Source: CAKUFA01 sp963656345
GTDB lineage: Bacteria; Bacillota; Clostridia; Christensenellales; Aristaeellaceae
Reading direction: 5' to 3'
NCBI GenBank assembly: GCA_963656345.1
Contig: CAVKHY010000070.1
Coordinates: 1 to 13,736 of the forward strand
DNA length: 13,736 nt
Shown piece after piece: positions 1 to 6,400 of this stretch; the stretch's first letter is position 1, and every line of letters begins with the position of its first letter. The position numbers and the translations under genes were made by a program. The notes below the pieces were generated by a model, which did no database searches, was not told where the DNA came from, and saw nothing but the letters and a program-made list of their open reading frames with translations.

Positions 1-512
1 CGGGAAAGGGACTGGTCTACTGCGACCTACTGTATCACCTGCTGCCCGGCAATCCTGACCTTGAGGCTGCTATCAAGCGGTATCAGGAGGGACGGGAGAT
101 GCTGTCTGCCAATGCCGAGCATCCGCAGTGTGTCTATGCCCGTGCCCTGTTCGACGTGGTCATTCTGAAGGCACAGACGATTTTGAAGATTCGCAGCGCC
201 TATGCGCAAAAAGATCGTTCCACGCTCCGTGAAATTGCCCAGAAGGATATTCCGGAGCTGATCGGTCTGTATGAAAAGCTGCAGGCGATTCATCGCAGGC
301 AATGGCTTGCCTCCTATAAACGCAACGGCTGGGAGCAGTTCCCTCTACGCTACGGTTCGGTGATCGGCCGTGCCAAGGATGTTGCACTGGCACTTTTGGA
401 ATACGCAGACGGAAAGACGGACAAAATTGACGAGCTGGAAGCACCGATGCTGGATCCTACCCGCAGGGGCGGGATGCAGTTCTATGAGGTGTATGTTTCA
501 CCGAAACTGTAA
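1..512 (+). CDS. Probable GH20 beta-N-acetylhexosaminidase, C-terminal part (5'-truncated)
   Basis: The reading frame is open from position 3 and stops with TAA at 510-512, so only the last 169 codons are present and the catalytic barrel lies outside the window. What remains is alpha-helical: a long helical stretch, then an HRRQWL..YKRNGWE segment, a RYGSVIGR segment and an IDELE segment. Firmicute GH20 exo-hexosaminidases carry a similar C-terminal helical domain (HR..W...K..G...R.GG...R, later ELE), which is the basis of the call. Such enzymes remove terminal beta-linked GlcNAc or GalNAc. It lies 30 bp upstream of the GHL10-like gene on the same strand, suggesting co-transcription. The product name is an inference from this tail alone; another helical-tailed glycosidase is possible. 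Confidence 0.5.
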   Translation, partial: GKGLVYCDLLYHLLPGNPDLEAAIKRYQEGREMLSANAEHPQCVYARALFDVVILKAQTILKIRSAYAQKDRSTLREIAQKDIPELIGLYEKLQAIHRRQWLASYKRNGWEQFPLRYGSVIGRAKDVALALLEYADGKTDKIDELEAPMLDPTRRGGMQFYEVYVSPKL

Positions 513-542
513 GGCAGCAGAAAAAGTGACGGAGGAAAGACC

Positions 543-1757
543 ATGCGAGTTTTCGGTGTCTGGATGTGGCCTGATTCCCTGCTTGAAAACGGCGTCGAAA
601 AAACTTTCGATATGTGCGCCCGTGCAGGCGTTACGGATGTATACCTGCTGACAAAGGGACTGAACGGCAGCACGATTTTTCCCTATGCGGAAGCCAAACA
701 GACTGTGCTCGGCCGCGATCTGCTTCAAGAAGCTTTGGAGGCGGCGCACAGCCGTGGTCAGCGTCTGCATGCATGGTTCACCTCTGCCGGCGATGCAGCC
801 TATGCTGCGGCTTATCCGGAACGTGCGCTGTATCATTACCTGTCCGGCCCGCATGCGAGGATCGTCAGCATTACAGACTGTGAATATCAGCGATATATGT
901 GCAGAATCATCCGCCATATGGTAAAGCATTATGCGGTGGACGGGCTGCATCTTGACTATATCCGGTATAACAGCGTCATCTGTGGCTGGTCGAAGGAGGA
1001 CATGGCTCGGTACGCCGCCTATGGTGTCGATATCGGGCGCATCCGCCATATGATGGATAAGACCTTTGTCGGCGATCATAAGGATGAAGCATATATTTTC
1101 AACCGCTATCGCTGCGGGGACAGGGATGTACACCTGCTGGCGGAGGCGCGGCGGCTGAATGTACGCGTCTTCGCCCGTCTCTTATCCGATGCCGCAAGGG
1201 AAGAAAGACCCAATATCACCATCAGCGCCGCTCTGATGCCGGAAGGTGCCTATGATGACCTTGCTTTTTCCGACCTGCACTACGGACAGCATTATACAGA
1301 CATGGCCGATATTGTGGATGTTGCCCTGCCTATGGCTTACAGCTGCTCCTACCATGAGGACGAGCAATGGGTGGCGATGGTAACTCGCGGCACCATGCAG
1401 CGGGGGCTGCATATCGTGACCGGCATTCACGCCTTTGACGGCGGAACCGGTCTCAGTGTGCAGAAGGATGTAGCTGCCGCCGAAAACATCAAGGGGGCAG
1501 ACGGCGTTTGCCTTTTCCGCGAAGGGGCGGTTTGCCTTGCCTGGCAGGAAGCAGGCGATATCGCCCTGTATAATCCAACCAAGCAGAAAGTCACTTCTCT
1601 TCTTTTGCACGGCAAGAGTGAGATGCGCTCCGTGGAGGTTTCCGTTGAAGCGGGACAAAAAGCACGCCTGCCTGCTGCATTTGAGCCTTCATGCATTCAG
1701 GCGTTTGCAGGTGGCAAGGAACTTCCTGTTTACCTGAGAACAAATGCAGAGACATAA
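543..1757 (+). CDS. GHL10-type glycosyl hydrolase-like protein (TIM barrel)
   Basis: 404 residues, full length. The start is ATG 543, with GGAGG at 531-535 seven bases upstream. The N-terminus (MRVFGVWMWP) begins directly with a barrel strand, and I see no signal peptide, so the protein is probably cytosolic. The segment VDGLHLDYIRYN at residues 132-143 matches the DG.H.DYIRY signature of the hypothetical glycosyl hydrolase-like 10 (GHL10, formerly DUF187) family; its acidic residues D133 and D138 are catalytic candidates. A late GIHAFDGG segment followed by ADGVCLF resembles the closing strands of the same barrel. GHL10 substrates are poorly defined. Co-transcription with a GH20-like enzyme, and the facing operon of sugar kinase and SIS protein, suggest glycoside breakdown. 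It ends 16 bp before a strong bidirectional terminator. Confidence 0.75.
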   Translation: MRVFGVWMWPDSLLENGVEKTFDMCARAGVTDVYLLTKGLNGSTIFPYAEAKQTVLGRDLLQEALEAAHSRGQRLHAWFTSAGDAAYAAAYPERALYHYLSGPHARIVSITDCEYQRYMCRIIRHMVKHYAVDGLHLDYIRYNSVICGWSKEDMARYAAYGVDIGRIRHMMDKTFVGDHKDEAYIFNRYRCGDRDVHLLAEARRLNVRVFARLLSDAAREERPNITISAALMPEGAYDDLAFSDLHYGQHYTDMADIVDVALPMAYSCSYHEDEQWVAMVTRGTMQRGLHIVTGIHAFDGGTGLSVQKDVAAAENIKGADGVCLFREGAVCLAWQEAGDIALYNPTKQKVTSLLLHGKSEMRSVEVSVEAGQKARLPAAFEPSCIQAFAGGKELPVYLRTNAET

Positions 1758-1773
1758 GAGCATGGAAAATAAA

Positions 1774-1828
1774 GCGCATAGGCGAAGCATTCCGAACATT
1801 CGAAAATGCTTCGCCTATGCGCCTTTTT
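1774..1828. terminator. Bidirectional rho-independent terminator between convergent genes
   Basis: A perfect 18-bp stem pairs 1774-1791 (GCGCATAGGCGAAGCATT) with 1805-1822 around a 13-base loop. On the plus strand it is followed by CTTTTT (1823-1828). On the minus strand the bases past the stem read TTTATTTTCC (complement of 1764-1773). It sits between the stops of the GHL10-like gene (1757) and the convergent ROK gene (1846), so it can end transcription from both sides. Confidence 0.93.
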
Positions 1829-1845
1829 GAAGCTCAAGTAGCTCC

Positions 1846-3012
1846 TCAAATGACCCTGTCGATCCATCTTCTGCTGAGAAGCTGCGAGGCACCCAGCAGC
1901 ACGCTGCGCATCTCATAGGGAGAAATAAGAATCTCCGCCGCCTCCAAATCGTTGCCGAGCAGTGCGGACAACTGTGTTCGCACCTGCTTGATAAATTGCT
2001 CCTGATACAGGTGAATAAAAGGACAATCCAGAATAATCCTCGTGGGGTCCAGCAGCCAAATGACATTGTGCAGCATCCTGCTTGTTGTCTCGGCGGCACG
2101 GAAAAGAGCTTCCTGATAGACCGGAAGGTTTTCAAGTGCACAGCGGTTGATAGCCGCCTGAAGCTGGTCGCTGTTCATGCCGGGGTCATCCGCAATGCCG
2201 CATGCGCCGGCAAAAGCTCTGATGGATAGACTGGATTCATAGTTCTTTCCGTTCGGCATTAACAGCTGTGCCACATCGCCTGCCACGGCATTCCGTCCGC
2301 GAAGCACCGTTCCGTTATACAGTGCGGCGCCCCCCACGCCTTCGCCCATGTACAGATAATACAACATGTCATTGTCGTTTCCTGTTGCCATCGCGCTGAA
2401 GGCACGGACGGAGAATTTCACATCCTCGTCGATAAAATAATCAAAGAGGCCGACTTCCTTGCGCAGCAGCTCCCGAATGTTGATCTTGTTCAGTTCCGGA
2501 ACGCGCTTGTTGCGGATACAGTCCCGGCTTACGTCATACGGGCCGGGCGTGACCACCGCAATACCCAGGATTTCACGGTGCTTCTGTTCCTGATTGATGA
2601 CTGTGCGCACCTGGCGCAGGAAGTCTGTCAGGTTGATGCTGTAATCCAGTTGCTGGTCGTACCCGTAAACGAAGGACGATGGCAGTTGATGTGCATTCAG
2701 CGTCAAGGCATCATAACGGAAATGAAGGTCTGTCAAATCCAAAACCACCCACGCATGGCGGGTGTCGCAGAGGCTGATCAGTTCAGCACGCCGCCCGGCA
2801 GAACGCCTGCCCGGTATATCGGCTTGCTTTTCCCATTCAAAATCCAGCACATGCTGCTTGTCCAGACAATCAATCAGGTTTGTTACTGTCATCAGGCTCA
2901 GTTTTGTGCCTTCAGCCAATTTTTTTCTTGTCAGGTGTGGCTGAAGACTGAGCATTTTCCAAATACTTGCCACATTCTGCTGGCGGATGCTGACCTGGTC
3001 TATCGTTTTCAT
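1846..3012 (-). CDS. ROK-family transcriptional regulator (NagC/XylR type)
   Basis: 388 residues from ATG at 3012. I prefer this over TTG at 3015 because AAGGAG (3020-3025) lies seven bases upstream of the ATG. Residues about 28-55 form a winged-helix DNA-binding segment (LTRKKLAEGTKLSLMTVTNL). The rest is a ROK sugar-kinase fold: GIAVVTPGPYD at 150-160 matches the ROK G...GPYD phosphate-loop region, and YMGEGVGGAALYNG at 221-234 matches the second glycine-rich stretch. Two hallmarks are eroded: the usual AGE.GH becomes AGDVAQ (244-249), and the following C.CG..GC zinc cluster is missing. The protein is therefore likely a non-catalytic sensor, possibly without zinc. It is the last gene of the minus-strand operon, and the likely local regulator. 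Ligand unknown; an amino sugar or its phosphate is an inference from context. Confidence 0.88.
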   Translation of the reverse strand: MKTIDQVSIRQQNVASIWKMLSLQPHLTRKKLAEGTKLSLMTVTNLIDCLDKQHVLDFEWEKQADIPGRRSAGRRAELISLCDTRHAWVVLDLTDLHFRYDALTLNAHQLPSSFVYGYDQQLDYSINLTDFLRQVRTVINQEQKHREILGIAVVTPGPYDVSRDCIRNKRVPELNKINIRELLRKEVGLFDYFIDEDVKFSVRAFSAMATGNDNDMLYYLYMGEGVGGAALYNGTVLRGRNAVAGDVAQLLMPNGKNYESSLSIRAFAGACGIADDPGMNSDQLQAAINRCALENLPVYQEALFRAAETTSRMLHNVIWLLDPTRIILDCPFIHLYQEQFIKQVRTQLSALLGNDLEAAEILISPYEMRSVLLGASQLLSRRWIDRVI

Positions 3013-3035
3013 CAATAGTCTCCTTCTTTAAGCGT

Positions 3036-3064
3036 ATGTCAGGGGAGAGCAACGAGGATGACAT
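3036..3064. repeat. Short inverted repeat upstream of the ROK gene
   Basis: ATGTCA at 3036-3041 and TGACAT at 3059-3064 form 6-bp arms 17 bases apart, in the 95-bp gap between the ceramidase-like gene and the ROK gene. There is no U-tract, so it is not a classical terminator. It could be an autoregulatory operator or chance. I found no convincing promoter here, so the ROK gene is probably read through from upstream. Confidence 0.25.
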
Positions 3065-3107
3065 CTGAATCGTCCGGTCATACCTTTCGAGGTCGAACAG
3101 AAAAGCC

Positions 3108-4334
3108 TTACCGCAGCGCTTTTCCTATCTCGGTGCCGAGCCGCTCCGCTTCGCCGGGGGAAATGGGCAGGCGTTTGTAAAGGAATACTGATTCCCATGC
3201 GGCATACGCGCCACGTTCGATGTCATCTTTCGTAGGCAGATAGCCCAGCAACTGGTCGGCGCAGCCCAACGTGACAGCACGGTCGTCCCCTACCTGCGCA
3301 CGGATGAGATTGCCGATGGCTGTAAAGCCCTCAAAGGGCAGGGCAACAATCGGCACACCGCCGATCTTCAGATAATGCACCTGAATCGGCTCCCTGCTGG
3401 ACAGGGTATCAAAACGCTCTGTCATTTCCTTTTCCCAAATGCGGGCTACAATATCGCCGCCGGGGATACTTTGATTTCGATTGGCTTGCGCATCAGCGAT
3501 TTGATGGATCGAGTCCAAGGTCACAGGAGTCAGCTTCAGCACCTCGTGCAGGCAGCCGCCGCTTATAGTCAGCGGCAAGGGCTGCTTTTCAGCAAGGGCA
3601 GCCCGGACGATAGCTTCTGCAAAGCGCTGGCGGTTCTGCAGCCGCTGTGCATCTGGAACACGAACAGGATCTATATCGCCGCAAAGGCCATTGACAAACA
3701 TGGGCAGTGTGTCCGTCTGCTCCGCCATCACACGGCAGGCGTTGCCGGCGAAATCTGCCGAAATGCCCGTGGTCTTTCCATTGCATACGCCGTGGCAGGC
3801 GCAGGAAAACAGCACGATGCTTTTCCAATTTTCCCGCTCAATGTTAAAGCAGCGCACATTGCGGTCCACAGGCCCTGCATCGCAGGCACGGTTATAAATA
3901 AAGTTTCCCTCCAGCGCACGCATGGAATAGCCCATGGCGGAAACCGGCTTTGCATCTGCCATGGCTGCGTCGCACGCCCGAATGATGGCAGGGGCTATCG
4001 TCTTGACGTACGCAGGGTCGACTGCGCCGCAACCCTCATGATAAACGGCGGCAGCTGCTGAATGGGTGTGGATGCTGACCAGCATCACGTTTTCCGGAAG
4101 AATACCGTGCTTTTCTTTCATACTGCTGCGCACATCCTCTGCAATGCGGGCACTCAACCCAAGGATGTCGCAGCAAATCAGCAGATAGCGCTGACTTTCC
4201 TGCTGCAAATAGAGCGCACGGGCAAAGGTGGGATCATCCACCTGCTGTGCACGCCGCTTTAGATAATAGCCGTATCCTGCCAATTCCGTACCAAGCGGCG
4301 GCGTCATTTCCGCAATTCCGAATCCTGCTAACAT
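3108..4334 (-). CDS. Neutral/alkaline ceramidase N-terminal-domain-like protein
   Basis: 408 residues; ATG at 4334, with GGGAGG about ten bases upstream. It resembles the N-terminal domain of neutral ceramidases (PF04734): the start AGFGIAEMTPPLG, then SIHTHS (residues 87-92; H89 and H91 correspond to the zinc-binding HTH), CACHGVCNG with H181 as a second candidate zinc ligand, and NGLCGDIDP (215-223). True neutral ceramidases carry GDVSPN with a catalytic serine at this last motif; here it is GDIDPV, with no serine. It also has no signal peptide and lacks the length for the ceramidase C-terminal domain. It is therefore probably a cytosolic metal-dependent hydrolase of unknown substrate rather than a lipid ceramidase. 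It lies 36 bp after the SIS gene in an operon with a sugar kinase, so an N-acyl sugar substrate is plausible but inferred. Confidence 0.75.
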   Translation of the reverse strand: MLAGFGIAEMTPPLGTELAGYGYYLKRRAQQVDDPTFARALYLQQESQRYLLICCDILGLSARIAEDVRSSMKEKHGILPENVMLVSIHTHSAAAAVYHEGCGAVDPAYVKTIAPAIIRACDAAMADAKPVSAMGYSMRALEGNFIYNRACDAGPVDRNVRCFNIERENWKSIVLFSCACHGVCNGKTTGISADFAGNACRVMAEQTDTLPMFVNGLCGDIDPVRVPDAQRLQNRQRFAEAIVRAALAEKQPLPLTISGGCLHEVLKLTPVTLDSIHQIADAQANRNQSIPGGDIVARIWEKEMTERFDTLSSREPIQVHYLKIGGVPIVALPFEGFTAIGNLIRAQVGDDRAVTLGCADQLLGYLPTKDDIERGAYAAWESVFLYKRLPISPGEAERLGTEIGKALR

Positions 4335-4370
4335 ATGTAAGAAGCCTCCCTGAATGAAACGAAATCCTTG

Positions 4371-5105
4371 TTACAGGCTCTGAATTTTTCCACGGTATTT
4401 TTCAAGGAAGCGAGCATTGATTTCGTCTCCGCCATCGATATTGCTGGATGCAAAGAATTCGATGCTTTGCCCATGCTCGCCGGCGATTTCCTCCACACGG
4501 GAAACGATGGCCTGCAGCATGGCTGCACCCACGGCAGTGGATGTCGGGCCCACCATCCGTCCGCTGCTGCCCTGAATAGCTGCATCGCCAAGTACGCCGC
4601 AATTATCCAGCACCAGATCCGCTTCTTCAAACAGCCGCTTACCCAGTTTGTTTCGGGGCGTCACCTGACTGGAGTGATTCATATTGGTCAGAGCAATCAC
4701 ATAGCCGCCTTTTTCGCGGAAAAGCTTTGCCATCTCTACGGGCACGGCATTTCGGCCGGAATTGGAGAAGACCAGCAGCACATCGCCTGCCTTGACCGGA
4801 TAATGCGCCAGCAGTTCCGCCGCCAAACCATCCTTCCGCTCCCACATGGAGCTTTCGCTGGCGGACAAGTGCAGCATCAGCTTTTCATCCAAAATGGGGC
4901 ACACACGCACCATGCCCCCGGCTCTATAAAAAATTTCCAGAGCCAGCAGATGTCCGTGTCCCGTTCCGAAGGTGTAGACCATGCCGCCGTGCAGAATACA
5001 GTCGGCAATCTTCTGTGCTGCCGCCTCCATTTTGCCGCCTTCGGTCGTTTGCACCTTGTGAAGCAGTTCGTTTAGATTGGAAAAGTATTTGTCAATGGCG
5101 CTCAT
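4371..5105 (-). CDS. SIS-domain phosphosugar-binding protein, UPF0309-like
   Basis: 244 residues from ATG 5105. An upstream in-frame start at 5150 would overlap the preceding gene, whereas GGAGGTG at 5115-5121 is nine bases before 5105. The SIS (sugar isomerase) fold shows FGTGHGHLLA at residues 46-55, the phosphosugar-binding SNSGRN at 114-119, and a C-terminal SSNIDGGDEIN..FLEKYRGKI. This combination and length fit the UPF0309 group of single-SIS proteins, not MurQ etherase (about 300 residues) or two-SIS GlmS-type proteins. SIS proteins isomerise, deaminate or sense phosphosugars. Placed 32 bp after a GlcNAc-type kinase, it most likely acts on that kinase's product. The exact reaction is not evident from sequence. 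Confidence 0.85.
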   Translation of the reverse strand: MSAIDKYFSNLNELLHKVQTTEGGKMEAAAQKIADCILHGGMVYTFGTGHGHLLALEIFYRAGGMVRVCPILDEKLMLHLSASESSMWERKDGLAAELLAHYPVKAGDVLLVFSNSGRNAVPVEMAKLFREKGGYVIALTNMNHSSQVTPRNKLGKRLFEEADLVLDNCGVLGDAAIQGSSGRMVGPTSTAVGAAMLQAIVSRVEEIAGEHGQSIEFFASSNIDGGDEINARFLEKYRGKIQSL

Positions 5106-5114
5106 TGCGTTACC

Positions 5115-5121
5115 CACCTCC
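5115..5121 (-). promoter_or_regulatory. Ribosome binding site deciding the SIS gene start
   Basis: On the minus strand this reads GGAGGTG, nine bases before ATG 5105 and inside the 32-bp gap after the kinase gene. It rules out the longer in-frame start at 5150, which lies within the kinase coding region. Confidence 0.8.
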
Positions 5122-5137
5122 GGTTTGCATCGGTTGC

Positions 5138-6103
5138 TTATGCTTCCCATTTGGAATAGCTTTCCTTGAGATTTTTCAGTGCTTCGTCTCTGAGGGATCC
5201 TTTCTTGCTCATGGAATGAATCACTGCGCCCAGCTCCGGCGGAAATTCAGGGCGAATGATAACGGCCTGGGGGCAGCGGCTGAGCAGCTCCTTGGAAAAA
5301 AGATCTCTGGCACAGGCGTTATTGGTCAAAACGCTGCCCCAAATGCCCACACGATTGGCCTCGGGAACGCAGGCTATCATCTCCGCAGCGTTGGCGGCAA
5401 TGGCGGCCATGTTGCTCCTCGTGACACGAATGGCCTCTTCGTCGCCGTTTTCACAGCATGTGAGCACGATGCGCCCAAATTGGGCGATGTCGGCCTGTGT
5501 GCATTTGGGCGAATAGATGACGTTGATAAGGTCACGGGGATGACACAGCTGAAAGTGAGCTGCCGCTGCTTCGGACAGTGCTGTTTTGCTGCCGACATGC
5601 TCCCATTCCCTGATGGCGGCCTGAAGCCCGCCGATTGCTAAGGCGTAGCCTGACCCGGCGTCGCCCAACAGATACCCCCAGCCACCGCGGACATGCTGGC
5701 GCTTCTGCTTGTCCACCATCAGCAGGATCGAGCCTGTGCCGCAGATGACGATCATGCCCGGTTTCCCCAGTGTGAAGCCCATGAGCGTGATGTATGCATC
5801 AGATTGGAGGTCAAGGAGGTTTGCGTCAAAGCTGGTGCCGGCAAAGGCGGCTGTCAGCTCCCGGTCAGCGGGCATATCCAGCGCAGGCATACCGACCGTG
5901 ACCTCTATGCATTCGCCGTTGATACGTGCCTGCAAACGATTGAGGATTTCCTTGAGATTGCTTCTGGCCCGCTCCATGCCGATGGTATGATAGTTGATTC
6001 CATCGCCTCGCTCTACAGCCAGCACCGTGCCGTCTTCATTGGCGGCAACGGCGATCGTTTTTGTTCCGCCGCCATCCACACCGACAAGATACTTACTCCG
6101 CAT
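5138..6103 (-). CDS. BadF/BadG/BcrA/BcrD-type sugar kinase (N-acetylglucosamine kinase-like)
   Basis: 321 residues from ATG 6103, which has GGAAGGA (6114-6120) about ten bases upstream; the alternative ATG at 6124 has no useful ribosome site. The ASKHA ATPase fold is clear: phosphate-1 loop VDGGGTKT at residues 9-16, a GMPALDMPAD segment, SDA at 101-103 near the catalytic acid, phosphate-2 loop CGTGS at 121-125, and GGWGYLLGDAGSGY at 140-153, which is characteristic of the BadF family and N-acetylglucosamine kinases. This branch includes eukaryotic NAGK and clostridial MurK, which phosphorylate GlcNAc and MurNAc at O-6. No Fe-S activase cysteines are seen, which argues against the 2-hydroxyacyl-CoA dehydratase activase branch. 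First gene of the minus-strand operon, behind a perfect consensus promoter; an amino-sugar substrate is inferred. Confidence 0.85.
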   Translation of the reverse strand: MRSKYLVGVDGGGTKTIAVAANEDGTVLAVERGDGINYHTIGMERARSNLKEILNRLQARINGECIEVTVGMPALDMPADRELTAAFAGTSFDANLLDLQSDAYITLMGFTLGKPGMIVICGTGSILLMVDKQKRQHVRGGWGYLLGDAGSGYALAIGGLQAAIREWEHVGSKTALSEAAAAHFQLCHPRDLINVIYSPKCTQADIAQFGRIVLTCCENGDEEAIRVTRSNMAAIAANAAEMIACVPEANRVGIWGSVLTNNACARDLFSKELLSRCPQAVIIRPEFPPELGAVIHSMSKKGSLRDEALKNLKESYSKWEA

Positions 6104-6134
6104 TGAGCTGTATTCCTTCCGCATTCTTCATGTA

Positions 6135-6153
6135 CTTGGACAAATAAACCAAG
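6135..6153 (-). promoter_or_regulatory. Candidate operator in the kinase operon leader
   Basis: CTTGG (6135-6139) and CCAAG (6149-6153) form a 5-bp inverted repeat nine bases apart. The minus strand contains TTTATTTGTC (6148-6139), a 10-mer also found inside the promoter of the divergent nucleotidase gene. It lies about 16-35 bases downstream of the predicted transcription start, a usual position for a repressor. Binding by the local ROK protein is inferred. Confidence 0.4.
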
Positions 6154-6175
6154 AGGATTTATATACTCCTTTTAT

Positions 6176-6204
6176 ATTATAAGAAAATTGGTATCTCTTG
6201 TCAA
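6176..6204 (-). promoter_or_regulatory. Perfect consensus housekeeping promoter of the kinase-SIS-hydrolase-ROK operon
   Basis: On the minus strand, TTGACA (6204-6199), a 17-base spacer and TATAAT (6181-6176): an exact match to the sigma-70/sigma-A consensus in both boxes and spacing. The predicted start of transcription is near 6169, leaving a leader of about 65 bases before ATG 6103. So strong a core promoter on a catabolic operon suggests control by repression. Confidence 0.9.
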
Positions 6205-6327
6205 GCGAAAAACATGAGGTCAGGCAAAATGTCAGGCCGAGTGCTCCTAGCCGTGAATGATCCTGTTTGACGACGAACAGGCAGAGAAGCTGCCAACAAG
6301 TTTTACAAGATCTCATCGACCATTTTA

Positions 6328-6357
6328 TTGCGATTTATTTGTCGATTGCTGTATAAT
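6328..6357 (+). promoter_or_regulatory. Promoter of nucleotidase copy A with an operator-like motif in the spacer
   Basis: TTGCGA (6328-6333), an 18-base spacer and TATAAT (6352-6357), about 43 bases before ATG 6401. The spacer contains TTTATTTGTC (6334-6343), the same 10-mer as in the divergent operon leader. ATCGAC (6315-6320) and GTCGAT (6341-6346) form an inverted repeat flanking the -35 box. A bound protein here would block RNA polymerase. Confidence 0.75.
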
Positions 6358-6383
6358 AGGTGTGCATCGGTGATTTCAAACAT

Positions 6384-6391
6384 AGAGGAGG
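6384..6391 (+). promoter_or_regulatory. Ribosome binding site deciding the start of nucleotidase copy A
   Basis: AGAGGAGG touches the upstream ATG at 6392 but is nine bases from ATG 6401, which makes 6401 the likely start. Copy B has the same arrangement: AAGGAGG at 8378-8384 and ATG at 8394, with a nearly identical 9-base spacer. Confidence 0.85.
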
Positions 6392-6400
6392 ATGCGGAAG

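Larger units (their letters stand above)
6104..6400. other. Divergent regulatory region between the kinase operon and nucleotidase copy A
   Basis: 297 bases with no convincing ORF. It holds, from left to right: the kinase ribosome site (6114-6120), a CTTGG/CCAAG inverted repeat (6135-6153), the minus-strand promoter (6176-6204), two direct copies of GTCAGGC 12 bases apart (6219-6225 and 6231-6237), two mutually exclusive small hairpins (6262-6281 and 6280-6294), the plus-strand promoter (6328-6357) and its ribosome site (6384-6391). I recognise no known riboswitch consensus. Confidence 0.7.

Noticed and set aside
498..1133. 211-codon open frame antisense to the GHL10-like gene
   Set aside because: No start signals or domain; the sense frame carries the family signature DG.H.DYIRY.
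4368..5075. 235-codon open frame antisense to the SIS gene
   Set aside because: His/Gln-rich shadow frame; the SIS motifs and ribosome site are on the minus strand.
4371..5105. MurQ MurNAc-6-phosphate etherase as an identity for the SIS protein
   Set aside because: The protein is about 55 residues too short and lacks recognisable MurQ-specific segments; the C-terminal NIDGGDE region fits UPF0309.
5138..6103. 2-hydroxyacyl-CoA dehydratase activase as an alternative for the BadF-type protein
   Set aside because: The iron-sulphur cysteine motif of activases is not seen, no dehydratase subunits are nearby, and the GGWGYLLGDAGSG segment and sugar-gene context fit N-acetylhexosamine kinases better.
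6198..6215. CcpA cre-like sequence at the minus-strand -35 box
   Set aside because: TGTCAAGCGAAAAACA has the CG centre, but each half is one base longer than the cre consensus, so the spacing does not fit.
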